Assembly (NCBI RefSeq): GCF_001953635.1
Contig: NZ_MEJH01000004.1
Coordinates: forward strand, 248,001 to 312,000
Length of the DNA stretch: 64,000 bases
DNA from: Alteromonas abrolhosensis
GTDB taxonomy: Bacteria > Pseudomonadota > Gammaproteobacteria > Enterobacterales > Alteromonadaceae
Direction: 5' to 3'
Position numbers and translations under genes: made by a program. The notes under the pieces are model-generated. The model saw nothing but the letters and a program-made list of their open reading frames with translations, made no database searches and had not been told where the DNA came from. Below are positions 36,872-47,048 of the stretch, one piece after another (the stretch's first letter is position 1; every line of letters begins with the position of its first letter).

Positions 36872-37171
36872 TTAAGGCAAAACCTTTTTGTAAGGTTTAA
36901 CTACAACACTTTCATAAACACCAGCTTCGATGTACGGGTCGGCATCTGCCCATGCTTGGGCAGCTTCAAGCGAATCAAACTCTGCTACCACTAGCGAACC
37001 GGTAAAGCCGGCTGGGCCAGGATCTGGGCTATCAACAGCAGGAAAGGGACCAGCCATTATTAAACGGCCCGCATCTTTTAATGCATTCAAACGTTCAAGG
37101 TGAGCAGGGCGCGCCGCCAAGCGTTTTTCTAGACTGTCCGTAACATCGGTTGCACAAATCATATATAGCAT
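36872..37171 (-). CDS. yciI: YciI family protein
   Basis: Small ferredoxin-like-fold protein of 99 residues. MLYMICATD at the start, the [13 protein letters not shown] region and a conserved His in RPAHLERL mark YciI. The function is not settled. It is the last gene of the trp operon here, 4 bases after trpA; in E. coli yciI is in the wider trp neighbourhood. Confidence 0.9.
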   Translation of the reverse strand: MLYMICATDVTDSLEKRLAARPAHLERLNALKDAGRLIMAGPFPAVDSPDPGPAGFTGSLVVAEFDSLEAAQAWADADPYIEAGVYESVVVKPYKKVLP

Positions 37172-37175
37172 GCGT

Positions 37176-37985
37176 TTATCCTTTCACCGTAGCTGCTTTC
37201 ATGCTTTCAACAAAGCTGCCGAGCTCGCTTAGCATTTTGTGACTGTCCGATAAATTGGCAGCGATGATGTTCACCGTCGCCGAGCCTGAAATTGCGCCAG
37301 CGGCACCTGCGTCAATAGCAGATTTAACCTGTTCCGGTGTAGAAATACCAAAGCCTAACAATGCTGGTGCTGCTTTGTGTTTGTTCAAGCGCTCAATAAG
37401 CTCTGAAACAGGCACATTTGCGGCAGTTTCTGCACCTGTAACGCCCGCACGGCCTAGCAGGTATGTATAGCCTTTTGAGTATTCCCCGATTTTTTCCATG
37501 GTTTCGTCAGTAGCATTCGGCGGTGCAATCAAAATTTGAGAAATGCCTGTTGCTTCTGCAGCTTTTTGGAAAGGTGCCGCTTCGCGAATTGGCACGTCTG
37601 CAATCAAAATTGAGTCAACGCCTGCCTCTTGCGCTTTGTTGTAAAAGTTCTCTATACCTTGGGCCATAACTAAGTTGCTGTACAGTAGCAAGCCGATAGG
37701 CACGTCTGGATATTTTGCGCGAACACGTGAAATAACGCCCAAGCAATCTGCTACCGTCACCTTATTACTTAACGCGCGAATGGCAGAAGCTTGGATTGTG
37801 GGGCCGTCTGCGATGGGGTCAGAGTAAGGTATACCTAACTCAAGTGCGTCAGCACCGCTTTCTACTAGCTGGCAAATAATGGCTTCAGATTGCGCTAAAT
37901 CGGGGTCACCTACCATTACGAAAGGTACGAAAGCGCCTTGGTTCTTTTCATCAAGGCCGGCAAACATCTGTGCATATCTATCCAT
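37176..37985 (-). CDS. trpA: Tryptophan synthase alpha chain
   Basis: Splits indole-3-glycerol phosphate to indole, which passes to TrpB. Catalytic Glu is in [11 protein letters not shown], catalytic Asp in ILIADVPI, and the phosphate-binding GFGIS and GSATV segments are present. 269 residues. The ATG overlaps the trpB stop by one base. A diverged dispersed-word copy at 37239 encodes SDSHK. Confidence 0.96.
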   Translation of the reverse strand: MDRYAQMFAGLDEKNQGAFVPFVMVGDPDLAQSEAIICQLVESGADALELGIPYSDPIADGPTIQASAIRALSNKVTVADCLGVISRVRAKYPDVPIGLLLYSNLVMAQGIENFYNKAQEAGVDSILIADVPIREAAPFQKAAEATGISQILIAPPNATDETMEKIGEYSKGYTYLLGRAGVTGAETAANVPVSELIERLNKHKAAPALLGFGISTPEQVKSAIDAGAAGAISGSATVNIIAANLSDSHKMLSELGSFVESMKAATVKG

Positions 37986-39166
37986 TATAAATCGTCCCCT
38001 AAAATGTTGATAACGTGCGCTAAATCTTTGTCGCCACGACCTGATAAGTTAACTACGATGATAGTTTCTTCTTCCGCTTCATCTGCCATATTAAGCGCGT
38101 GCGCTAAGGCATGCGACGATTCAAGGGCAGGAATAATACCTTCTTTCCTTGCAAGCAATTGGAATGCGTTCAGTGCTTCTTCGTCTGTGGCGGCCACGTA
38201 TTCCGCTCGGCCAATGTCGTGAAGATAAGCATGCTGAGGGCCAACAGCAGGGTAATCGAGACCAGCAGATACTGAGTAGCTCTCTTCAATCTGGCCTTCT
38301 TTGTCTTGCATGATGAAGGTGTAAGCGCCGTGAAGAATACCTTTTGTACCCGTCACGATAGTTGCGCCGTGCTCTTTGGTGTGCACACCTTTACCCGCAG
38401 GCTCAACGCCCACTAAGCGTACAGATGGCTCATCAATAAAGTCTGCAAACATACCGATAGCATTTGAGCCTCCGCCCACACATGCTACTACGGCGTCAGG
38501 TAAGCGACCTTCTTTTTCCATAATTTGTGCGCGAGTTTCTTCGCCAATCATGCGATGATATTCACGAACAATGGTCGGGAACGGGTGAGGCCCCGCGGCT
38601 GTGCCTAACAAATAGTGGGCTTTATCATAGTTTGCCGACCAGTCGCGCATGGCTTCGTTTACGGCATCTTTAAGCGTACCTGAACCGGCATTCACAGGAA
38701 TAACCTCTGCGCCCATAAGCTTCATACGAAACACGTTTGGCGCTTGACGCTCAACGTCTTTCGCACCCATATAAATACGTGCTTTTAGCCCCAACAATGC
38801 ACATGCTAACGCGGTTGCAACACCGTGCTGGCCTGCGCCAGTTTCGGCGATAACTTCTTTTTTACCCATTCGCTTAGTCAGCAGCGCCTGGCCTAGCACC
38901 TGGTTAGTTTTGTGTGCACCACCGTGTAGTAGGTCTTCACGCTTTAGGTATAATTTTACCTTTGGGTTACTTACCAGATTGCGAGTTAACGTCATTGACG
39001 TTGGGCGACCCGCATAGTCTTTTAACAGAGATAAAAACTCTTCGTTAAATGTTGGGTCGTCCTTGGCATCTAAAAATGCTTTTTCCAGTTGGTCTAGTGC
39101 TGGAATAAGTAGCTCGGGCACGTACATGCCACCAAATTCACCAAATTTTGTATCTAACTGGTTCAT
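37985..39166 (-). CDS. trpB: Tryptophan synthase beta chain
   Basis: PLP enzyme that joins indole and serine. PLP-lysine is in GGAHKTNQ, the glycine-rich phosphate loop in [10 protein letters not shown], and the product pocket in LSGRGDKD. The length of 393 residues is standard. It follows trpCF after 20 bases. Confidence 0.97.
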   Translation of the reverse strand: MNQLDTKFGEFGGMYVPELLIPALDQLEKAFLDAKDDPTFNEEFLSLLKDYAGRPTSMTLTRNLVSNPKVKLYLKREDLLHGGAHKTNQVLGQALLTKRMGKKEVIAETGAGQHGVATALACALLGLKARIYMGAKDVERQAPNVFRMKLMGAEVIPVNAGSGTLKDAVNEAMRDWSANYDKAHYLLGTAAGPHPFPTIVREYHRMIGEETRAQIMEKEGRLPDAVVACVGGGSNAIGMFADFIDEPSVRLVGVEPAGKGVHTKEHGATIVTGTKGILHGAYTFIMQDKEGQIEESYSVSAGLDYPAVGPQHAYLHDIGRAEYVAATDEEALNAFQLLARKEGIIPALESSHALAHALNMADEAEEETIIVVNLSGRGDKDLAHVINILGDDL

Positions 39167-39186
39167 TACGTTGTCCTGTATTTAAA

Positions 39187-40596
39187 TTAGTAACGGCGGC
39201 AAATAGCAAAAAGCGCGTCGAGTTTTTCTTCGCTTTTCACGCCTGGGGCGGTTTCTACGCCTGAATTCACATCAATAGCACCACAGCCGGTTGCAATAGC
39301 TTCTGCAACATTCTGGGCGTTAATACCGCCAGCAAGCACTAACTTATGCTTCGCTTCGATATCGTTTAATAGCTGCCAATTGAACGCTTCGCCTGTACCG
39401 CCTTTGGCATCACCCACTTGGCAATCCAGAAGAACGCGGCTTACAAGGTTATTATTTAAGTGTCTGTCCACTGCGTCTGGTAGTGCGTCAGAAGAGGTTG
39501 CTTTAACACCTTCGACTTTCCAAATTTCACAACCTTCTGGAAGCTTGGCAGCAAGCGCTGAAATGTAGGTGTCATCTTCGCTGCCGTGAAGCTGCACGGC
39601 AAAAAGGTTGAGCGAGGCGGCGAGTGATGTCACTTCATCAATGTCGTGATTAACGAACACACCAACAAAAGCACCGTCAACGCTCTGCGTTATAGTCAAA
39701 GCCTGTGCTTCGCTCACACAGCGTGGCGATTTTTCAGCGAAGATAAGCCCGCCAAAGCTAGCGCCTTTATCAAACGCCATTTGCGCTTGTTCAGGGTTGG
39801 TAAGCCCACACACTTTAACTGCACCATTCACTAACGTTTTCACTGCGCGCGGTAGGTCAGACTCTGCCATTAACGCACTGCCCACCAAAAAGCCTTGGGA
39901 TACAGGCGCTAAACGAAGCACGTCTTGGTGTGTGTAGATGCCCGACTCTGAAATAACCACGTAGTCATGCGTGGCTTTTTCAAGCATGGGCACAAGGCGT
40001 TCGGTGGTCGCTAAATCGGTAGAAAGGTCGCGTAAGTTGCGATTATTGATACCAATGATGTTGGCTTCAAGGGCAATAGCGCGCTCCATTTCTTCTTCAT
40101 TACTTACTTCGGTAAGAATGTCTAATGACAGAGCATTGGCAACGCTTGCCAACTCGCGATATTCGTCATCATTTAGCACACTAAGCATTAATAGCACTGC
40201 GTCGGCATTATAGTGACGGGCTAGATACACTTGATAGGTATCAACGAAGAAATCTTTGTTAAGCACAGGGTGAGCAACACGCTCAGTAACATAAGCTAAG
40301 TACTCAAATTTACCTTGGAAGTACTTCTCGTCTGTCAGCACAGAAATACCGGCAGCGTAAGGCGTGTAAGCAGCTAAGATCTCGTCTAAATCGAAATGCT
40401 CTCGAATAAGGCCTTTTGAAGGCGATGCTTTTTTGCATTCGAAGATAAAGCCTGCATTTGGCTCACTAAGTGCCGCAAATAAACCCTTTTCAGAAGGAAC
40501 TAGATTCGCCTTGAAGCTTTCTAGCGGCAGTGCTTCTTTGCGTGCGGCCACTTCTTCTCGTTTGTCTGCAACAATTTTCTCAAGCACATTAGCCAT
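39187..40596 (-). CDS. trpCF: Fused indole-glycerol-phosphate synthase / phosphoribosylanthranilate isomerase
   Basis: Two TIM barrels in one chain. TrpC is residues 1 to about 255 (FECKKASPSKGLI, NRNLRDL, ISESGI). TrpF is from about 260 (VKVCGLTNPEQA) to the end (DVNSGVETAPG). The fusion is usual in gammaproteobacteria. It overlaps the trpD stop by 8 bases. A dispersed-word copy at 39459 encodes DRHL in a loop of the TrpF half. Confidence 0.96.
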   Translation of the reverse strand: MANVLEKIVADKREEVAARKEALPLESFKANLVPSEKGLFAALSEPNAGFIFECKKASPSKGLIREHFDLDEILAAYTPYAAGISVLTDEKYFQGKFEYLAYVTERVAHPVLNKDFFVDTYQVYLARHYNADAVLLMLSVLNDDEYRELASVANALSLDILTEVSNEEEMERAIALEANIIGINNRNLRDLSTDLATTERLVPMLEKATHDYVVISESGIYTHQDVLRLAPVSQGFLVGSALMAESDLPRAVKTLVNGAVKVCGLTNPEQAQMAFDKGASFGGLIFAEKSPRCVSEAQALTITQSVDGAFVGVFVNHDIDEVTSLAASLNLFAVQLHGSEDDTYISALAAKLPEGCEIWKVEGVKATSSDALPDAVDRHLNNNLVSRVLLDCQVGDAKGGTGEAFNWQLLNDIEAKHKLVLAGGINAQNVAEAIATGCGAIDVNSGVETAPGVKSEEKLDALFAICRRY

Positions 40597-41620
40597 TCGT
40601 GCTTACCTCCTGAGTAATTTTGGCAACCTTCGTTAATAACTGCATGGGTAACCCTTCGGCCATAGCGTTCATCGCCATTTCAGCCCCATCTTTGAAGGTT
40701 GAGGCTTTGCCGGTTACTTTCAACAGTGCCCCGCAGTTCATAGCGATAGCGGCACGGTGCGCCTCTTGACCTTCGCCGTTTAGCGCTGCTTCAACAAATT
40801 GTCTGTTTTCTTCAGGTTCACCACCTTCAATCGCAGAAAGAGGATAATAAGGTAAACCGAAGTCTTTAGCGGTAACGGTAAGCTTGCGAATATCACCGTG
40901 CTCAAGGTCGTAAATCATTGATTCGCCATGAAGAGCCAGTTCATCCAAGCCATCGCCATGCACAATCATTGCGCGGTGTTGGCCAAGCAGCATAAGGGTT
41001 TTTGCGTAAGGTTCAAGCAGTTCAGGCGAGTATACGCCGAAAACGCCATGAGTTGGACCTGCCGGGTTTGCCAGTGGCCCCAGTATATTAAATAAGGTTC
41101 TGGTCTTCATCGCAGCGCGCACGGGGGCTGCGTGGCGCATACCTGCGTGATAAACCGGTGCAAAAAGAAATGTGAAATTTGCTTCATCTAAGCACTTGCG
41201 GGATGTTTCCGGGCTTATTTCTAACTTCAGTCCAAACTGGCGAAACAAGTCAGCAGAGCCAGACTTACTCGACACACTGCGGTTACCATGCTTTGCTACT
41301 TTCACGCCACAAGATGCGGCAACTACACCGGCTGCGCTGGAGATATTGATGGTATTGTGTCCATCTCCGCCTGTACCAACGATATCTGCGAACTCATAAG
41401 ACGGTGTGGGAAAGGGCAGTGCGTTTGCAACCATGGCACTCGCTGCACCCGCAATTTCACTGGGCGATTCTTTTTTCATTTTCAGCGCAGTCAGCACTGA
41501 AGCAATCATCACTTCGCTTTGCTCACCGTGCATGATGCTGTTAAACAAGCTGTATGCCTCGGTTTGCGACAGTGATTCTCGCAACATGATTTGTTCTAGT
41601 AGAGGGCCTGCGTTAAGCAT
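40589..41620 (-). CDS. trpD: Anthranilate phosphoribosyltransferase
   Basis: Transfers phosphoribose to anthranilate. The pyrophosphate-binding motif [16 protein letters not shown] and the [15 protein letters not shown] segment (quoted in pieces) are clear. 343 residues, separate from the amidotransferase TrpG, unlike the E. coli fusion. It overlaps trpG by 8 bases. Confidence 0.96.
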   Translation of the reverse strand: MLNAGPLLEQIMLRESLSQTEAYSLFNSIMHGEQSEVMIASVLTALKMKKESPSEIAGAASAMVANALPFPTPSYEFADIVGTGGDGHNTINISSAAGVVAASCGVKVAKHGNRSVSSKSGSADLFRQFGLKLEISPETSRKCLDEANFTFLFAPVYHAGMRHAAPVRAAMKTRTLFNILGPLANPAGPTHGVFGVYSPELLEPYAKTLMLLGQHRAMIVHGDGLDELALHGESMIYDLEHGDIRKLTVTAKDFGLPYYPLSAIEGGEPEENRQFVEAALNGEGQEAHRAAIAMNCGALLKVTGKASTFKDGAEMAMNAMAEGLPMQLLTKVAKITQEVSTNG

Positions 41621-42245
41621 GGTTCGCTCCCTGTAACGTTAAATAGTCAATACTTTGCTTTAACAGCAAACTACCGTGGGCTGTTAAAATAGATTCTGGG
41701 TGGAATTGGAAACCCAACATGCGATTTTCGCTGTTGTAAACTGCCATTACGGCCTCACTGCCGTCATCGTTTATTGTAGATGCGCAAACAGTAAGGTTTT
41801 CAGGCAATGAATGTGCCACTAAAGAGTGGTAGCGTGCGACATGTAAGGGCTGCTGTAAGCCTTTGAACATGGCGTCTTCAGAATGGGTAATGGCAGAAGA
41901 CTTGCCGTGCATAACTTGGCTGGCGCGACCTACGGTGCCGCCGTAATGCTCAACAATAGCTTGATGACCTAAGCAAATGCCGATCACGGGGAATACACCG
42001 TGTACCTTTTTAAGTAACTCAGGCATACAGCCGGCTTCACTTGGTGCGCCTGGACCTGGTGACAACATAAGAAGCACTGGGCCTTTCGTTGCTTGTTCCT
42101 GCATTCTTTCAAACAAAGCATCTGCTGAAACCGTGTTGCGATAGACCTTAATGTCTAGATTTAAGGTGCGCAGTTCGTCCACAAGGTTGTAGGTGAATGA
42201 GTCTACATTGTCGAGCAAAAATAGGGTGGTCACTTGCTGATTCAT
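41613..42245 (-). CDS. trpG: Anthranilate synthase glutamine amidotransferase subunit
   Basis: Class I amidotransferase that supplies ammonia to Trp[13 protein letters not shown] start, catalytic Cys in GICLGHQ, and the His-Glu pair in FQFHPESI. The 210-residue length matches a free-standing TrpG. ATGA overlap with trpE. Confidence 0.96.
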   Translation of the reverse strand: MNQQVTTLFLLDNVDSFTYNLVDELRTLNLDIKVYRNTVSADALFERMQEQATKGPVLLMLSPGPGAPSEAGCMPELLKKVHGVFPVIGICLGHQAIVEHYGGTVGRASQVMHGKSSAITHSEDAMFKGLQQPLHVARYHSLVAHSLPENLTVCASTINDDGSEAVMAVYNSENRMLGFQFHPESILTAHGSLLLKQSIDYLTLQGANHA

Positions 42246-43978
42246 GCGTTGCCTCCTTCATTTAACGCAACGTTGATACTTTCAGCTTCTTCTTGTAGCG
42301 CTGCTTTTACTGCACCAATTACCGCTTGTGCCTTAGCGCGAGTTTCATCAGCTTCAGCTTGTGGAACCGAGTCATATACTACACCTGCACCCGCTTGAAT
42401 ATAAGCCGTGCCGTTTTTCACAAACGCTGAACGAATGACAATACAAGTGTCCATATCGCCTTGACCATTCAAATAGCCAACCGCGCCGCCATAACTGCCG
42501 CGGCGTTTTTTCTCTACTTCGCGAATTAACGTCGCTGCGCTTACTTTTGGTGCGCCAACTAGGGTACCCATATTCATGCAGGCTTGATAAGCGTGCAGTG
42601 GATCTAAGTCGTCACGTAGCTGGCCAACCACGCGCGACACCAAGTGCATCACGTGAGAGTAACGGTCAACTTTTAGCAGGTCTTTCACATAGCGCGTCCC
42701 TGGGCGACTCACCTTTGCCACATCGTTTCGGGCAAGGTCAACCAGCATAATGTGCTCAGACTTTTCTTTGGTGTCTTCGCGAAGATTAAGCTCAATACGG
42801 CTGTCTAAATCTCTGTCGATACTGCCATCAGGGCGCTTGCCGCGCGGACGGGTACCCGCAATCGGGTAAATCTCTACCTGATTGCTTTCTCTTTCGTATT
42901 TAAGCGCTGATTCAGGAGAGGCACCAAATATGCTGAAAGCGGCATCTTGCATGTAAAACATGTAAGGGCTTGGGTTTGATTCTTTAAGTTTAGCGTAAGC
43001 AAGTAGCGGCGACGGGCAGGGGAGAGAGAATGTGCGCGAGGGCACAACCTGAAAAATGTCGCCGGCTAAAATGTGCTGTTTTAAGTCCAGCACATGGTTG
43101 CAAAACTGTTCATCACTTAAATCAACACTAACTTCAACGCTTGGGTCAAAAGAAGAAAGTGACTGTCCGTTTTCGGTTTCGTTTGGGCTTTCTGAGTCGG
43201 AAACGAGTGACTGTCCGCTTTGTGCTTCACTTTCTACATCAGTAATTCTTGCTGTCTTTGCACCCACTAGTACGGGCTCAGAAGGCATATCGTGTAGCTG
43301 CTGATGAATTGCTTCTAAGCGCTGCGCAATGGCAAAGTATTGCTGTGCAACGTCTTGTCCGCTAAAAACACTACCAATTAAATGGGTCTCGCGGGTTTGG
43401 TGGTCAACGGTAATTAAAGTTTCTGCTAAGTAAAACACAAAGTCTGGACAGTCATTTTCACCTTCTGCAACATCGGGTAATTTTTCAAAGCCTGCTAGCA
43501 TGTCATAGGCAAAAACACCGCCTAAGAAAACGGCGTGGGGATGTTGTCGAATTGGCGTTATCTTATTGATAACAATGCGAAGCGCGTCCATTACGCTTGC
43601 GGCCTTTAAGCGACTGTCTTCGTCAAGTTCACCGTCGGCTTCATCACACACCAACGTAATAGAAGTGTCTGTCCTTTCTTTAATGTGTAGGCCGTCAGGG
43701 GCATGGTCAACAAATAAAGGTAAGACCGAAGCGCCGTTGCCTGTCAGAGCTTTCACTTCAACGCGGTTGCCCCGACATTCCATGCGCAGTGCTGCATCAA
43801 CCATCAGCAAGCTTTGTAAATCGTCTTTAGAATCAATTTCTGCCGACTCTAAAAGCAGTGCGTTATTTTTATTGCCACAAAGGTGCGCAAACGCGGCGAG
43901 TGGATCGTCGACATAATGCCCCACCTGCTCAATTGTCTCTACCTTACCTGGAGAAATCCCCAGTTCCGCTAAACTCAT
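42242..43978 (-). CDS. trpE: Anthranilate synthase component I
   Basis: Makes anthranilate from chorismate and ammonia. The catalytic core has [26 protein letters not shown] and DEILMVDLARND-like ending in [15 protein letters not shown] 43978 is used because GGAGAG lies upstream; the frame stays open to 44047 but that part is the attenuator. Between the N-terminal domain and the core, at about residues 255-300, is a Ser/Glu-rich linker that twice encodes GQSL from dispersed-word copies at 43158 and 43206, 48 bases apart; another copy at 43664 encodes RTDT. Confidence 0.95.
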   Translation of the reverse strand: MSLAELGISPGKVETIEQVGHYVDDPLAAFAHLCGNKNNALLLESAEIDSKDDLQSLLMVDAALRMECRGNRVEVKALTGNGASVLPLFVDHAPDGLHIKERTDTSITLVCDEADGELDEDSRLKAASVMDALRIVINKITPIRQHPHAVFLGGVFAYDMLAGFEKLPDVAEGENDCPDFVFYLAETLITVDHQTRETHLIGSVFSGQDVAQQYFAIAQRLEAIHQQLHDMPSEPVLVGAKTARITDVESEAQSGQSLVSDSESPNETENGQSLSSFDPSVEVSVDLSDEQFCNHVLDLKQHILAGDIFQVVPSRTFSLPCPSPLLAYAKLKESNPSPYMFYMQDAAFSIFGASPESALKYERESNQVEIYPIAGTRPRGKRPDGSIDRDLDSRIELNLREDTKEKSEHIMLVDLARNDVAKVSRPGTRYVKDLLKVDRYSHVMHLVSRVVGQLRDDLDPLHAYQACMNMGTLVGAPKVSAATLIREVEKKRRGSYGGAVGYLNGQGDMDTCIVIRSAFVKNGTAYIQAGAGVVYDSVPQAEADETRAKAQAVIGAVKAALQEEAESINVALNEGGNA

Positions 43979-44004
43979 TTTTGCTACTCTCCAACTGCAA
44001 AAAG

Positions 44005-44035
44005 ACAAAAAAAAGGCCCGTATAAACGGGCCTTT
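44005..44035 (-). terminator. trp attenuator terminator
   Basis: On the minus strand, stem AAAGGCCCGT/ACGGGCCTTT with a 4-base loop, followed by T8. It is between the leader peptide and trpE. The segment AACGGGC (plus 44069-44075) just after the leader stop can pair with GCCCGTT in the terminator (44025-44031) to make the competing antiterminator. Confidence 0.93.
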
Positions 44036-44073
44036 ATGTGTATTCATTCACGCACTACAGTGCACACCGCCCG

Positions 44074-44139
44074 TTAAGTTAGGGAGTGCCACCACCAAGC
44101 TGCAACTGTCATTGCTGTTGAAATATTGTATGAATGCAT
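44074..44139 (-). CDS. trpL: trp leader peptide TrpL
   Basis: Short open frame ending MTVAAWWWHSLT with three adjacent tryptophan codons (plus 44089-44097) and a TAA at 44074-44076. The start is either the ATG at 44139 (GAG 9 bases upstream) or the in-frame ATG at 44112. Ribosome stalling at the Trp codons would favour the antiterminator and so let trpE be transcribed when tryptophan is short. Confidence 0.92.
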   Translation of the reverse strand: MHSYNISTAMTVAAWWWHSLT

Positions 44140-44244
44140 GAATTACTCGTTGTTTTACCAAACTTCAATAGGATTTGAAGCGGTTAGTACGTATACTTTG
44201 TGTGTATAGAAGAAAACAAATTGCCTTTTGTGTCAACCTAAAAT

Positions 44245-45114
44245 TTGCATAAGACATTGAAAATAGATCTACATAGTCATACAAAATTCTCTGATGGTCA
44301 TTTAACGCCAGAAGAATTAATCCTTCGCGCGCATACCATGCAGGTGGATGCGCTTGCCGTAACCGACCACGATACCGTTGCCGGTTTAGAAGAAGCACAC
44401 GCCACTCAATCGAAGCAAAAACGTGCATTAACCATTATTGATGGTGTTGAAATTTCCACCACTTGGCACAGTTTCGATATCCATATAGTTGGATTAAATG
44501 TGGACAGACACTGCCCAACGTTTCTTGAAAGGCTGCAAGGCCAGTCTCAAACTCGTGAAGCCCGGGCTGAAAAAATTGCCGATAAGCTCGAAAAGTGTGG
44601 GTTTGAAGGTGTTTTAGCGCGCGCAAAAACGCTAGCTGGCGTTGGTCAAGTAACGCGGGCTCACTTTGCGCGAGTATTGGTAAACAACTACGGTGTGCCC
44701 AGTATGGACGCCGCGTTTAAAAAGTATTTAGGAAAAGGCAAACGCGCGGCGGTTAAAGCAGAGTGGCCAAGTATTGAAACGGCTATCGAGTGGATCCACG
44801 ATGCAGGTGGACAAGCTGTACTGGCTCATCCTGCTCATTATGATATGACAGCGAAGTGGCTACGGCGTTTGGTGGCCTTGTTCGAACAAGCCGGTGGCGA
44901 CGCCATTGAAACTGCATTCCCAGGTATTAATAAAACCAAACAAGAGCTTATTAATGAGCTTGCGCAAACCCATCAGTTACTAGCATCGGCGGGCTCTGAT
45001 TTTCACTTTCCGTCTCGTTGGACTGAGCTGGGTAAGAACCTCGGCATTAGCAGCAAGCTCACACCCGTATGGCATAATTGGAAACAATTTGAAGGGCAGA
45101 TGGCCGAGAGCTAA
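44245..45114 (+). CDS. rnm: PHP-domain 5'-3' exoribonuclease RNase AM (YciV/TrpH)
   Basis: Metal-dependent phosphoesterase of the PHP family; the E. coli protein removes 5' ends of rRNA and acts on 3',5'-bisphosphonucleotides. Metal ligands are in DLHSHTKFSDG, DHDT, GVEIS, LAHPAHYD and GSDFHFP. The start is uncertain: TTG 44245 or TTG 44257 just before KIDLHSH. It is divergent from trpL, as in E. coli. A dispersed-word copy at 44502 encodes VDRHCP. Confidence 0.9.
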   Translation: MHKTLKIDLHSHTKFSDGHLTPEELILRAHTMQVDALAVTDHDTVAGLEEAHATQSKQKRALTIIDGVEISTTWHSFDIHIVGLNVDRHCPTFLERLQGQSQTREARAEKIADKLEKCGFEGVLARAKTLAGVGQVTRAHFARVLVNNYGVPSMDAAFKKYLGKGKRAAVKAEWPSIETAIEWIHDAGGQAVLAHPAHYDMTAKWLRRLVALFEQAGGDAIETAFPGINKTKQELINELAQTHQLLASAGSDFHFPSRWTELGKNLGISSKLTPVWHNWKQFEGQMAES

Positions 45115-45275
45115 GGAAATCTAATTTGCAACGCTCTCGGTATAAATGGGCAAGGTAAGGCAAATGGTTCACGTACGGTTGATGAGCACTATCGCTAATT
45201 TAAATGCCGAGAGTTGGTTAGTAGAAAGCCCAAGAGCGAGTTTAACCAACGAGCTTAACAAGCACGCTTAACGAG

Positions 45276-45288
45276 TGGACAGACACTT
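45276..45288 (+). repeat. Single dispersed-word copy between rnm and yciO
   Basis: TGGACAGACACTT, exact core at 45277. No partner copy is nearby. Confidence 0.85.
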
Positions 45289-45340
45289 ACCCCGTTGGCA
45301 AAGTAGTATCGTTCTGCGCGTTTAAGAAAAGGAAGTAATT

Positions 45341-45961
45341 ATGAGTCAATTTTTCTATGTGCACCCCGACAACCCACAAAAGCGCCTAATTAGTCAGGCT
45401 TGTGAGTTAATTCGAGAGGGAGCAGTGGTGGTGTATCCGACAGACTCAGGCTACGCCATAGGTTGCCAAATGGAAGACAAAAAGGCGCTTGAGCAGTTGT
45501 GTCGTATTCGTCAAATCGATAAAGATCACAACTTTACCTTAATGTGTCGAGACATGTCTGAGCTATCAATTTACGCAAAGGTAGACAACACGGCGTTCAG
45601 ACAAATTAAGAACAACACGCCAGGGCGTTACACCTTCGTGTTGAAAGCGACCCGCGAAGTGCCAAAGCGTTTGCAAAACCCTAAACGTAAAACCATTGGA
45701 ATTCGCGTGCCAGATAACGCCATTGCACTTGCATTATTGGAAGAGCTGGGCAAACCATTGATGTCTACGTCTTTGATTTTGCCAGGTAACACCATGGCTG
45801 AATCAGACCCAGATGTCATTCGCGACAACTTAGAAAAGCAAGTAGGGCTTATTATTCACGGTGGTTACATTGGTGAGCAGCCCACTACCGTGGTTGATTT
45901 GTCGGAAGACACGCCAATAATTGTGCGACATGGCACGGGCGATCCGTCTCCCTTTGAGTAA
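45341..45961 (+). CDS. yciO: Sua5/YciO/YrdC family protein YciO
   Basis: Threonylcarbamoyl-AMP synthase-like fold, 206 residues. The family motif VVYPTDSGYAIGC, the KxR-type RIRQIDKDHNFTLMCRD and late TTVVDLS are present. YciO shares the fold of TsaC but its own role in t6A formation is weak or uncertain. AAGGAAG precedes the ATG. Gene order rnm-yciO is as in E. coli. Confidence 0.9.
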   Translation: MSQFFYVHPDNPQKRLISQACELIREGAVVVYPTDSGYAIGCQMEDKKALEQLCRIRQIDKDHNFTLMCRDMSELSIYAKVDNTAFRQIKNNTPGRYTFVLKATREVPKRLQNPKRKTIGIRVPDNAIALALLEELGKPLMSTSLILPGNTMAESDPDVIRDNLEKQVGLIIHGGYIGEQPTTVVDLSEDTPIIVRHGTGDPSPFE

Positions 45962-46068
45962 CTTTTGTTTTCCTGTTTTTTGAACAGGTTGTTGTAAATA
46001 GCCTATTTTAAATAGCTTCTTTTGCTTGTTGTGGGTGAGAGTTATAGTAGGAAACCGTTCGCTATGTT

Positions 46069-46118
46069 GCGAGGGCCTGTAGCGCTTCGATGTACAGCGA
46101 AGCGCTGCAGGCTCTCGC
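46069..46118. repeat. Long imperfect hairpin upstream of scpA
   Basis: Arms 46069-46089 and 46098-46118 pair over 21 bases with two mismatches that are wobble pairs in RNA, loop 8. An outer pair CGTTC (46056-46060) / GAACG (46121-46125) may extend it. It could end yciO transcription, though no T run follows, or fold in the scpA leader. Confidence 0.75.
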
Positions 46119-46184
46119 GTGAACGCATGAATAATAATATCAATAATCGCCGCTTTGTTAGCGCGTAAAAACGGTTGTGGAACT

Positions 46185-47048
46185 GTGTCAGAGCTTGTTA
46201 AAGAAAACAATAACGATAATGAGGCCTCTGTTGAGAAGGGGCTTTCGACACCTGTTCAGCAGCCGTTGCCACTTGCGTTTATTAATGGCGAAGCGCTAAT
46301 TGAAAAGCCTGAAGATCTCTTCATTCCCCCCGATGCCCTAGAGGTCATATTAGAAACCTTCGAAGGGCCGCTCGACTTACTACTTTATCTGATTAGAAAA
46401 CAAAAGTTTGATATCACCACACTGCCCATCGCTGATGTTACCAAGCAGTATATGGAGTATGTGGATGCCATGATGTCGCTAAAATTAGAGCTGGCGGCAG
46501 AGTACTTGCTGATGGCAGCCATATTGGCAGAAATTAAGTCTAGGCTTCTATTGCCTAAACGCAGTGACGATTCCGACGAAGAAGAAGACCCTCGAGCAGA
46601 GCTTATTCGCCGATTAAAAGAATACGAGCTAGTAAAGCAAGCGGCAGAAGATTTAGATATTCAGCCTAGACTTGAACGGGATATTTTCACCACTCACGTT
46701 GAACTAAGTGAGAATGTGGCGCCAATTCGCATTGAGCCCGATGTGTCTTTAGCTGAAATTGTATTGGCGTTCAGTGCGGCCATGAAGCGCGCTGAAGCGT
46801 TTGAACACCATACCATTGCACGGGAAGCACTGAGCACCCGAGAGCGCATGTCGCTCATCTTGTCGTTACTCACAACAACAGAATATACGCCACTTGAACG
46901 CCTATTTACGGTTGAAGAAGGTAAAGCTGGAGTAGTGGTTTGCTTCTTAGCAATTTTAGAATTAGTAAAAGAACAGCTAATTTTATGCATTCAGGCAGGT
47001 CCTTATGCAAAAATTCATGTAAAATTAGGTGCCCATGAAGAAAATTAA
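46185..47048 (+). CDS. scpA: Segregation and condensation protein A
   Basis: Kleisin subunit of the SMC-ScpAB condensin that compacts the chromosome. The N-terminal kleisin motif FEGPLDLLLYLIRKQKFD and the LEYLLMAA-like segment AAEYLLMAAILAEIKSRLLLP are clear. I chose GTG 46185 (TGGA upstream) over TTG 46155; either leaves about 50 non-conserved residues before the kleisin motif. It overlaps scpB by 14 bases. Confidence 0.9.
   Translation: MSELVKENNNDNEASVEKGLSTPVQQPLPLAFINGEALIEKPEDLFIPPDALEVILETFEGPLDLLLYLIRKQKFDITTLPIADVTKQYMEYVDAMMSLKLELAAEYLLMAAILAEIKSRLLLPKRSDDSDEEEDPRAELIRRLKEYELVKQAAEDLDIQPRLERDIFTTHVELSENVAPIRIEPDVSLAEIVLAFSAAMKRAEAFEHHTIAREALSTRERMSLILSLLTTTEYTPLERLFTVEEGKAGVVVCFLAILELVKEQLILCIQAGPYAKIHVKLGAHEEN

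Noticed and set aside
37130..37140. Near-word TAGACTGTCCG in yciI, and similar partial matches at 27889, 52392 and 57391
   Set aside because: Only 7-8 bases match; not counted as copies.
43979..44047. Longer trpE with 23 additional residues
   Set aside because: The added part is the attenuator stem and T run; the internal ATG at 43978 has a good ribosome site.
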